DNA of 15,431 nucleotides from Bacteroidales bacterium UBA5206 (lineage in GTDB: Bacteria; Bacteroidota; Bacteroidia; Bacteroidales; Tenuifilaceae). Where the stretch lies: assembly GCA_002412705.1 (NCBI GenBank), contig DHVO01000165.1, forward strand, positions 45,012 to 60,442, in the 5' to 3' direction. This document shows positions 7,307-13,596 of the stretch, piece after piece (the stretch's first letter is position 1; every line of letters begins with the position of its first letter). The notes under the pieces are model-generated. The model saw only the letters and a list, made by a program, of their open reading frames with translations. It did no database searches and was not told the origin of the DNA. Made by a program: the position numbers and the translations under genes.

Positions 7307-8566
7307 TTAATTTACTCTAAGCTCTTTGGGGTAGCAAAAGAAATATTTTTTCACTTCCTTGGACAAAACCTGTGTATTTAGCATGTCCGAGGCCTCTGTT
7401 ATCTCTACCAAATCGCCGTTATTGTAAAGGATTTTAATAGATTCGTCGGAGGAGCAGTAGGCGTTATTGCTAACAGAGTTGGAGTAAACAAAAAAGTCGA
7501 TATAATTGGCAATGCTTGGGTTGAGCCTAGCCACCTCTCGTTTGGTCTCCTCTATCCTATTTATATCAAAAGGGGCGTTCCTATACTCAATTTTAAGCAG
7601 TTTCCTATTCCATAGCATTTGCGCAAGGGCCGATAGCACGGGGTCGCTATGGGTTGCCCATTGCTTTATGGCAACCATAATATCGTTATCGTCGATATTG
7701 GCAAAGTGTAGGAGTGCTTGTGGTGGTGCTGATTGGTTGTTGGTGGCAAAGAAATCGGATTCCGTTACGCTATTGGAAAGAAAGTAGTTTAGCGATGGTG
7801 TGCAAAATAGCTGCTGATTATCCTGTGCCAGCTCGCGAGCTCGTTGCAATAGGCGTATTAGCATTTGGTCGGCTACAACCACTGTTTTGTGCAGGTAAAC
7901 TTGCCAGTACATAAGCCTGCGGGCTATTAGAAACTTCTCTATGGAGTAAATTCCCTTTGCCTCAACCACCAGCTCATCGTTCTTGGTATCCAACATCTTA
8001 ATAATTCTCTCAGAGCCAATTGTACCCTCGGTTACGCCAGAAAAAAAGCTATCGCGGCGCAGGTAGTCTAGCCTATCCATATCTAGCTGGCTCGATACCA
8101 GCTGGTGGAGAAATCGCTTATGGTAGGTGTCTTCAAAAACGCTAATAGCCAGAGTTAGCTTCCCATTCATTTGCTTGTTTAGCTCAGCCATAAAGCTGCG
8201 GCTAATGGCCTCGTGGTTCACGTTTTGTGCTATGCTGTACTCCAGCGAGTGCGAGAAAGGGCCATGGCCAATGTCGTGTAGCAGAATGGCCACGGTTGCA
8301 GCTTCTGCTTCTTGATCGGTAATATGGTGTCCTTTGGAACGTAGCACCGAAATTGCCGAACTCATTAGATGAACGGCACCCAGCGCGTGCTGAAAACGGG
8401 TATGGTTTGCACCAGGATAAACCAAGTACGTTAACCCCAGCTGCCTAATGTTGCGCAGGCGTTGGAAGAACGGATGCTCTATAAGGTCGAAAACAAGCGG
8501 GTGCTGGATGTTAATAAACCCATGCACAGGATCGTTTACAATTTTCTTTTTGTTGGTAAAGTCCAT
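7307..8566 (-). CDS. HD-domain phosphohydrolase, SAMHD1/dGTPase-like
   Basis: A 419-residue cytoplasmic metal-dependent phosphohydrolase of the HD superfamily. The metal-binding signature is complete: His60 in NHTRFQHALG, His97-Asp98 in LLHDIGHGPFSH, and Asp164 in LDMDRLDYLRRD. The last stretch resembles DVDKWDYFARD of SAMHD1, including the Arg/Lys, Tyr and Asp that contact the nucleotide phosphates there, so dNTP triphosphohydrolase activity is possible but unproven. The N-terminus KKKIVNDPVHGFI is typical of the bacterial group. The ATG at 8566 is preferred over a TTG three codons upstream. It lies just upstream of lpxD, a neighbourhood I recall as common in Bacteroidota; a functional tie to lipid A is not evident. 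The substrate remains open. Confidence 0.88.
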   Translation of the reverse strand: MDFTNKKKIVNDPVHGFINIQHPLVFDLIEHPFFQRLRNIRQLGLTYLVYPGANHTRFQHALGAVHLMSSAISVLRSKGHHITDQEAEAATVAILLHDIGHGPFSHSLEYSIAQNVNHEAISRSFMAELNKQMNGKLTLAISVFEDTYHKRFLHQLVSSQLDMDRLDYLRRDSFFSGVTEGTIGSERIIKMLDTKNDELVVEAKGIYSIEKFLIARRLMYWQVYLHKTVVVADQMLIRLLQRARELAQDNQQLFCTPSLNYFLSNSVTESDFFATNNQSAPPQALLHFANIDDNDIMVAIKQWATHSDPVLSALAQMLWNRKLLKIEYRNAPFDINRIEETKREVARLNPSIANYIDFFVYSNSVSNNAYCSSDESIKILYNNGDLVEITEASDMLNTQVLSKEVKKYFFCYPKELRVN

Positions 8567-8716
8567 GGTAAGCAAGTAATAGGTGGTAAATATACGATAT
8601 TACTATACACCATTGGACCTAAAAACTGATTTTGGGTATTCTTACATGATTGTAACGGTATAGAAGGCTTCCAATATATTGTTTTCTCGTGGAATATTAA
8701 TGTAGTAATTATACAT

Positions 8717-8742
8717 AAAAAGCCGGAGCCGTAGCCCCCGCT
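8717..8742 (-). terminator. Intrinsic terminator with UACG tetraloop after paralogue A
   Basis: On the - strand, AGCGGGGGC pairs with GCTCCGGCT around a TACG loop (one G/G mismatch and one G-U), followed by a short T-tract. The closing C(UACG)G is the very stable UNCG tetraloop form. It starts 8 nt after the stop codon and separates this gene from the HD-domain gene. Confidence 0.8.
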
Positions 8743-8750
8743 TATGCTGC

Positions 8751-9383
8751 TTAGTCACCAAAATCCGCCTCAGTTTTCCTTTGCCGCAGCTCTTCTTTTT
8801 TTAGGGAGGGGATTTCCCCGGCCAGTATCTCGCCAAAGGTGGTTTCAATGCCAAAGCCACCACTTAGCTTCACACTGGTTCTGCGTATGGGCACAAAGGT
8901 GAAGCGCGCCTTAATTAGCTCCTCCATGTTGTATAGCTCATCGGTGGTAACCAGCGTTGTGGTATCCAAACTAAAGGATATCATCAGTATTTTTCCGTTC
9001 TGGTCAAGCCTAAAGCTAATTCCAAATTGCTCGTTCCTTCCCGCAAGGGTTCTCACCTTCTCCATGCCTATGGCCTCCCGCACCAAGTTGACGAACACGT
9101 TGTGTACATCTGTTTTGTAACCGAGGTAACTCATGTCGATACCAAACCATCCAGGGTATTCGTTCAAAATCATTTCTTCGTTATACCTTGTTCCAATATA
9201 CAGAGCTTGATTACTTGCCTTGTACTTGTAGCATCGGTAGTTATCTTTGGCTCCAGGAACAATTGATTCAACGGTTCTGTACTCAGGTGGGAAGTCCTCC
9301 TCGTTTTGTGCATTGGCAGAAAATAGACAAAAGGTTAAGATTGGGAGTAAAACTATATCCCTAACTATTCTACTTGTTCTCAT
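8751..9383 (-). CDS. Exported protein of unknown function, tandem paralogue A
   Basis: 210 residues from the chosen start; family not recognised. A signal peptide (MRTSRIVRDIVLLPILTFCL) ends at about SANAQ, followed by mature NEEDFPPEYRTVES. No lipobox and no later membrane segment, so it is probably periplasmic or secreted. Visible features: YRCYKYKASN (the only mature Cys), GMEKVRTLAGRNEQ, DQNGKILMI, a Thr run LDTTTL, and a charged C-terminus with ADFGD. It is about 80% identical to paralogue B with no gaps. An in-frame ATG at 9404 exists, but the sequence there matches the end of the metalloprotease gene preceding paralogue B, so it looks like a leftover rather than the start. No promoter box was found, and a terminator after paralogue B lies upstream, so expression depends on read-through or an unrecognised promoter. 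Confidence 0.8.
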   Translation of the reverse strand: MRTSRIVRDIVLLPILTFCLFSANAQNEEDFPPEYRTVESIVPGAKDNYRCYKYKASNQALYIGTRYNEEMILNEYPGWFGIDMSYLGYKTDVHNVFVNLVREAIGMEKVRTLAGRNEQFGISFRLDQNGKILMISFSLDTTTLVTTDELYNMEELIKARFTFVPIRRTSVKLSGGFGIETTFGEILAGEIPSLKKEELRQRKTEADFGD

Positions 9384-9478
9384 GGTTAATAATTGTTTTT
9401 GCATTGGTTAAGTAGCTTATTCACTTGCTCCCTTTTGTATAGTTGCTCTTGCTGTATGCTAATGTAGTAATATGTGTT

Positions 9479-9502
9479 AAAACGGGAGCCGTAGCCCCCG
9501 CT
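9479..9502 (-). terminator. Intrinsic terminator with UACG tetraloop after paralogue B
   Basis: On the - strand, GCGGGGGC pairs with GCTCCCGT around TACG, an unbroken 8-bp stem with two G-U pairs, followed by TTTAA. The weak T-tract may allow read-through into paralogue A. It is the duplicated counterpart of the hairpin at 8717-8742; the stem has been kept pairable although its outer bases changed. Confidence 0.72.
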
Positions 9503-9510
9503 TCTACCGC

Positions 9511-10143
9511 TTAGTCTCCAAAATCCGCCTCTGTTTCCCTCTGCCGCAGCTCTTTCCTTTTTAGGGAGGGAATCTCCCCAGTCAGTATCTCACTAAAGGT
9601 TGTTCTAATGCCAAAGCCACCCCTTAGCTTCACGCTGGTTCTGCGTATGGGCACAAAGGAGAAGCGCACCTTAATCAGCTCCTCCATAGTGTATAGTTCA
9701 TCGGTGGTAATCAGCGTTGTTGTATCCAACCAAAAGTATATCATCAGTATTTTTCCGTTTTGGTCAAGGTCGAAGCCCACGTAGAGCTGCTCGTTCCTGC
9801 CCGCAAGGGTTCTCACCTTCTCCATGCCTACGGCCTCTCTTACTATACCAACAAACACATCGTGTACGTTGGTCTTATAACCAAGGAAGCCCAAGTCAAC
9901 ATCAATGTAGCTGGGGTACTCGTTCAAAATAGCCTCTTGGTTATACCTTGTTCCAATAAACGTAGCCAGATTACTTGCTTTATACTTGTAGCATCGGTAG
10001 TTATCTTTGACTCCAGGAACAATTGATTCCACGGTTCTGTACTCAGGTGGGAAGTCCTCCTCGTTTTGTGCATTGGCAGTATATAGACAAAAGGTTAAGA
10101 CATGTAGTAAAACTATATTCCTAACTATTCTACTTGTTTTCAT
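9511..10143 (-). CDS. Exported protein of unknown function, tandem paralogue B
   Basis: 210 residues, same unrecognised family as paralogue A (about 173 of 217 aligned positions identical, counting the seven shared upstream codons). The signal peptide MKTSRIVRNIVLLHVLTFCL ends near TANAQ. The cores VRTLAGRNEQ, LDQNGKILMI and FVPIRRTSVKL are unchanged between copies, while substitutions cluster between about residues 58-100 and 119-163. The ATG at 10143 lies 5 nt after the metalloprotease stop, suggesting translational coupling. The alternative ATG at 10164 would overlap that gene by 16 nt and add seven residues before the signal peptide. Gene order suggests it works with the metalloprotease, for example as substrate, partner or inhibitor, but nothing in the sequence decides this. 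Confidence 0.82.
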   Translation of the reverse strand: MKTSRIVRNIVLLHVLTFCLYTANAQNEEDFPPEYRTVESIVPGVKDNYRCYKYKASNLATFIGTRYNQEAILNEYPSYIDVDLGFLGYKTNVHDVFVGIVREAVGMEKVRTLAGRNEQLYVGFDLDQNGKILMIYFWLDTTTLITTDELYTMEELIKVRFSFVPIRRTSVKLRGGFGIRTTFSEILTGEIPSLKRKELRQRETEADFGD

Positions 10144-10148
10144 AGTTA

Positions 10149-11444
10149 TTAATTGTTTTTGCATTTGGTTAGCAGACTATTTACCGTACTAGGAAAAGAG
10201 TTTGTGCCTGTGGGTAGTTCACTGTACCTTTTACTCTTCGCCATAAGTAGTTTTGTCCATAGGGTGCAATAGCTTCTATTCTCCGCAGTAAAGCCGTTCT
10301 CATATATTGACTTTACCCAATCATAGTATTTTTTACGAGTTTCGGGAGATAAATGAAATGATCCTGTTAGTCCGTCTACATCCATCCCCATAGAAACCAG
10401 ATATAGGTCAACCAAAAGCCATGCCTCAAATTCAGCGGCTTGCGTGTACTCAATGTTGGGATTCTGTTGGAACTGGTAAGCGTGCATCAGCTCATGTAGC
10501 AGAGTGGTTGTATTTATTGTCGCATCGCTATCAAATTTCATAATTCCGTCTTTATTAATGGCTGCATCCCCATCTGCTAAAGGGGTTATCTTTATGGTTA
10601 GCCCGGAGTACCACGTAGCGTCATAAATAGTTTTTCCCAAGCAAGGGCCATTCTTAAGGTTCTCTTCGCCCTTTTGAAGTTTTTCAATCGCATTGGGACT
10701 AAGTCCTGTGGTGTTGGGTGTTTTGGGGGTAATTGGATTGGTGGGTGTGGTGCCTCCGCCACCACCACCAGGTTCGCTGTACCCCCCAGAGCCGCTACCC
10801 CCTAACCCAATATCCATAGTTGGTTTATATACCATTTTGGTTGAGCAGGATGTATATGAATTTGTCCAGGTTTTGCCTCCGTTAATGGAAGTCATTGTTA
10901 TCCAACAGCTTTCTACTGTTTCAAATCCTTTGCTTAATTGTTTAACAGGCTCTGTTTTTCGGCTGCTATACTCCTTGTTGGGGAACAGTGAGCACTGGTA
11001 GTGCAGCGCAAAGTCGGCAATTAGGGTGTCGGGGCTATTGGCCTCAAAAATTTTTAGCAGCAGGGAGGAGTCCTGTTCTACGAACATAAACACTGCGCTT
11101 ACAGAGTCGGCTCCCAGGCAAACGGGAACAACAAGGAACGGCTCCGACTTGGCTGTGGAAGCCCGCTGTACCTGCCAGTTTGGCTGTCCGTACCTGCTGG
11201 CCAGGTCAAAGATTAGCCCCGTTGAGTCGTTAACGGCGAGTAGCCGTTCCACCACCTTGTCGCGGAATCCATTGCTTTTGCGTTTATAGCTCTCAAAGAA
11301 CTGGTTAAGCACCTGCTGCTGCCCGGGTGGTTGGCTGCTGGGTTGGTGCACCTCTTCCTGCTCGCAGCTAAACACCAGCAGGAGTAGAGCCACCCCAAGC
11401 AAGGCAAGTAGCCTATTGTTGGGGCGGAGAAGTTTGTAAATCAT
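10149..11444 (-). CDS. Lipoprotein with HExxH zinc-metalloprotease motif
   Basis: 431 residues; no named family recognised. A lipoprotein signal peptide (LLALLGVALLLLVFS) ends at Cys27, followed by EQEEV. Acidic residues just after the lipidated Cys resemble the Bacteroidetes surface-export signal, so an outer-surface location is inferred. Residues 28-210 form an N-terminal region with Cys109, 151, 180 and 200. A flexible linker of Gly then Pro/Thr follows (about 214-245). The C-terminal domain has HELMH at 317-321, the zinc and catalytic motif, followed by AEFEAW, where Glu338 or Glu340 would be the third ligand as in gluzincins. Three more Cys (268, 393, 428) suggest disulfides. I start at 11444, right before the lipoprotein signal; a frame open to 11564 has no signal logic. 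The first coding part is GC-rich (about 57% over 11281-11400) against AT-rich upstream DNA. Confidence 0.83.
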   Translation of the reverse strand: MIYKLLRPNNRLLALLGVALLLLVFSCEQEEVHQPSSQPPGQQQVLNQFFESYKRKSNGFRDKVVERLLAVNDSTGLIFDLASRYGQPNWQVQRASTAKSEPFLVVPVCLGADSVSAVFMFVEQDSSLLLKIFEANSPDTLIADFALHYQCSLFPNKEYSSRKTEPVKQLSKGFETVESCWITMTSINGGKTWTNSYTSCSTKMVYKPTMDIGLGGSGSGGYSEPGGGGGGTTPTNPITPKTPNTTGLSPNAIEKLQKGEENLKNGPCLGKTIYDATWYSGLTIKITPLADGDAAINKDGIMKFDSDATINTTTLLHELMHAYQFQQNPNIEYTQAAEFEAWLLVDLYLVSMGMDVDGLTGSFHLSPETRKKYYDWVKSIYENGFTAENRSYCTLWTKLLMAKSKRYSELPTGTNSFPSTVNSLLTKCKNN

Positions 11445-11711
11445 AAAAAAAGGGTTTTGGTTAGTTGTAGCGCTAATATAGCAAACATGGGTAAATTGAA
11501 AAAAAAATATTTTGGGCAAAGTGAAACTCTGCCGCTGTTTGTTTCTGGAACTATGACTTGCCAACTCGTTTTTGCATAACGTAACTGTTTGCCAATAGTT
11601 TTTTTATTGAGATTAAGCCAGATTGTAAGAGAATGAATCTTCCTTTTCCACATTTTTAGCACTAACTATAAACCGTTTTTTGACTACTTCTTTAATTTTC
11701 AGACAAATATT
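11445..11711. other. Divergent intergenic region, AT-rich
   Basis: The space between the metalloprotease gene (- strand) and the rimP promoter (+ strand). It includes an A9 tract at 11499-11507. No exact TAnnTTTG box was found on the - strand; the closest is CATGTTTG at 11482-11489 (one mismatch), whose upstream TTTG is too far away. Open frames here show no protein-like features. No RNA gene was recognised. Confidence 0.5.
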
Positions 11712-11742
11712 TTTGAGGGAATAATATATTTTCCTACTTTTG
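11712..11742 (+). promoter_or_regulatory. Bacteroidetes-type promoter of rimP-nusA-infB
   Basis: TTTG at 11712-11715, a spacer of exactly 19 nt, then TACTTTTG at 11735-11742: a full match to TTTG-N19-TAnnTTTG. Transcription should start about 11744-11750, leaving a leader of about 60 nt before the rimP ATG, which contains the palindrome at 11766-11784. Confidence 0.8.
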
Positions 11743-11765
11743 CATCGGCAAAGGAGCAAGAAGTG

Positions 11766-11784
11766 CAGGGGACAGTGTCCCCTG
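11766..11784 (+). promoter_or_regulatory. Palindromic hairpin in the rimP-nusA-infB leader
   Basis: CAGGGGACA, one central G, then TGTCCCCTG: arms of 9 bp, or as RNA an 8-bp GC-rich stem with a 3-nt AGU loop, followed by TTTTG. It lies about 20 nt after the predicted transcription start and 23 nt before the rimP ATG. It could be an attenuator (hairpin plus short U-run) or, as DNA, an operator. A GTG at 11763 lies just before it, but rimP homology begins only at the ATG. Confidence 0.6.
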
Positions 11785-11807
11785 TTTTGTTACCCGGACA
11801 TATCAGT

Positions 11808-12275
11808 ATGATACAGAAAGAAAAAATAGAAAGTTTAGTTGAGCAGCACATTGCCGGAACCGACATCTTTATTGTTGAGGTTGCGGTGAGTGTGGCTAAT
11901 CATATTTCGGTGGTGCTTGATGCAGACTCTAGCATAACCATTGATAAATGTGTGGAAATAAGCCGGCTTATAGAGGGAAGTCTCGACCGCGAAGCAGAGG
12001 ATTTTGAGTTAGAAGTATCCTCGGCAGGCTTGGGATTGCCCTTGGTGCTAACCAGGCAGTACATCAAGAACATCGGACAGGATGTTGAGGTGCTCCTGCT
12101 AAGCGGCCTAAAACAAAAAGGCAAGTTGGTAGCGGCCAACGAGGAGGGTTTCTCAATTGAGGAAACCAAAAAGATGCTTGTAGAGGGTAAAAAGCGCAAG
12201 CAAGACGTTACCCTTACGCACCAGTTTGCCTACAACGAAGTGAAAACAACAAGAATAGTAATCGCATTCCGATAA
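11808..12275 (+). CDS. rimP: Ribosome maturation factor RimP
   Basis: A 155-residue cytoplasmic factor needed for assembly of the 30S subunit. The N-terminal alpha/beta domain (about 1-80) contains the family signature ELEVSSAGLGLPL, matching LEVSSPGLDRPL of E. coli. The C-terminal SH3-like domain (about 85-155) has GKLVAANEEGFSIE and a Lys-rich loop (KKMLVEGKKRKQD). The ATG at 11808 gives the usual family length; an in-frame GTG at 11763 would add 15 residues encoded by the leader hairpin and is rejected. nusA begins 21 nt after the stop. The order rimP-nusA-infB is widely conserved in bacteria, which supports the call. Confidence 0.94.
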   Translation: MIQKEKIESLVEQHIAGTDIFIVEVAVSVANHISVVLDADSSITIDKCVEISRLIEGSLDREAEDFELEVSSAGLGLPLVLTRQYIKNIGQDVEVLLLSGLKQKGKLVAANEEGFSIEETKKMLVEGKKRKQDVTLTHQFAYNEVKTTRIVIAFR

Positions 12276-12296
12276 GTATTGTAAATTTTAGGTACA

Positions 12297-13535
12297 ATGG
12301 AAAACCTGAATCTGATCGACACGTTTGCCGAGTTTAAAGAGCTAAAAAACATTGATAGGCCCACCATGATGAGTGTGCTTGAAGATGTTTTTAGAAACAT
12401 GCTAATTAAGATGTACGGCTCTGATGATAACTATGATATTATCATCAATATCGACAAAGGCGACTTTGAAATATGGCGAAATCGCGAGGTGGTTGAAGAC
12501 GGCATGGTAGATGATCCTAACAGGCAGATTTCCCTCTCGGAAGCAAAACGCATTGACGACGACTACGAAGTGGGAGAAGAGGTAACCGACGAGGTTAAGC
12601 TTATCGACTTTGGGCGCCGCGCCATCCTTGCTCTTAGGCAAAACCTAACGGCACGTATCCTTGAGCTTGAGAAGAACAACGTTTACAACAAGTACAAGGA
12701 TCGTATTGGCGATATCATTACAGGAGAGGTATATCAGGTTTGGAAAAAGGAGATACTTGTGCTTGACGATGAGAACAACGAGCTAATCCTGCCCAAAACG
12801 GAGCAAATACCATCAGACTATTTCCGCAAGGGTGACGCAATACGTGCCGTTGTGGTTAGGGTTGAGATGCGCAATAACTCGCCGCTAATCATCCTGTCTA
12901 GAACATCGCCAGTATTCCTTGAGCGCCTATTTGAGCTTGAAGTTCCCGAAATTTTCGATGGCCTAATCACCATTAAGAAAATAGTACGTATGCCAGGCGA
13001 ACGCGCCAAAGTGGCAGTAGAGTCGTACGACGAAAGAATTGACCCAGTTGGAGCATGTGTGGGTATGAAGGGTAGCCGTATTCACGGCATCGTTCGTGAG
13101 CTACGCAATGAGAACATTGACGTAATTAACTACACAAACAATCTCCAGCTTTACATTACCCGCGCTTTAAGCCCTGCAAAAATCTCATCCATCAAGATTG
13201 ATGATGAGAACAAACGGGCCGACGTTTACCTTAAGCCCAACGAAGTATCGCTGGCCATTGGTAAAGGTGGGTTTAACATCAAGCTGGCTAGCCAGCTAAC
13301 CGGCTACGAAATTGACGTTTACCGCGAAACCGATGTAGAGGACGAGGAAGACGTTAACCTAGATGAATTCTCTGACGAGATTGATAGCTGGATTATTGAT
13401 ACACTAAAGGGTATTGGATGCGATACAGCAAAGAGCGTACTCGAAATTCCGTTTAGCGAACTGGTTAAACGAACCGACTTAGAGGACGAGACTGTTCGTG
13501 AGGTGCTTAGAATTTTGAAATCGGAATTTGAATAG
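12297..13535 (+). CDS. nusA: Transcription termination/antitermination factor NusA
   Basis: A 412-residue RNA polymerase-binding factor that modulates pausing, termination and antitermination. Domains in order: N-terminal polymerase-binding domain (about 1-125), S1 (about 138-200, GDIITGEVYQVWKKEILVL), KH1 with GMKG at 256-259 in VGACVGMKGSRIHGI, KH2 with GKGG at 322-325 in SLAIGKGGFNIKLA, an acidic linker (345-361), and a single short helical C-terminal domain (about 362-412, IDTLKGIGCDTAKSVLEI). E. coli NusA is longer because it has two acidic repeats after KH2; the shorter form is normal outside gammaproteobacteria. It lies 21 nt after rimP and 61 nt before infB. In E. coli NusA limits its own operon, so the leader hairpin is of interest. 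Confidence 0.96.
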   Translation: MENLNLIDTFAEFKELKNIDRPTMMSVLEDVFRNMLIKMYGSDDNYDIIINIDKGDFEIWRNREVVEDGMVDDPNRQISLSEAKRIDDDYEVGEEVTDEVKLIDFGRRAILALRQNLTARILELEKNNVYNKYKDRIGDIITGEVYQVWKKEILVLDDENNELILPKTEQIPSDYFRKGDAIRAVVVRVEMRNNSPLIILSRTSPVFLERLFELEVPEIFDGLITIKKIVRMPGERAKVAVESYDERIDPVGACVGMKGSRIHGIVRELRNENIDVINYTNNLQLYITRALSPAKISSIKIDDENKRADVYLKPNEVSLAIGKGGFNIKLASQLTGYEIDVYRETDVEDEEDVNLDEFSDEIDSWIIDTLKGIGCDTAKSVLEIPFSELVKRTDLEDETVREVLRILKSEFE

Positions 13536-13596
13536 TAAACCCTTTAGCTTAGATTTGCACCTGTATTTTTTAACAACGCAACGGTAATTACCTGGT

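Larger units (their letters stand above)
8699..9410 (-). repeat. Tandem duplication unit, derived copy (A)
   Basis: First of two direct repeats spaced about 760 bp. Both contain the shared TAATGTAGTAAT end, the tetraloop terminator, the whole paralogous gene without gaps, and the sequence just before its ATG. Similarity fades beyond about 9410. The unit includes a decayed copy of the last codons of the upstream metalloprotease gene, so this copy arose from the other one. Confidence 0.85.
9461..10170 (-). repeat. Tandem duplication unit, parental copy (B)
   Basis: Second direct repeat of the approximately 0.71-kb unit. It abuts the intact 3' end of the metalloprotease gene, whose final codons form the boundary of the repeat, so this is the parental position. 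Its terminator and gene correspond element by element to the other copy. Confidence 0.85.

Noticed and set aside
11445..11564. Longer start for the metalloprotease lipoprotein (40 extra codons)
   Set aside because: It would bury the lipoprotein signal peptide inside the chain; the ATG at 11444 places the signal at the N-terminus.
11763..11807. GTG start for rimP
   Set aside because: The extra residues come from the leader palindrome and have no counterpart in RimP; the ATG gives the normal length.
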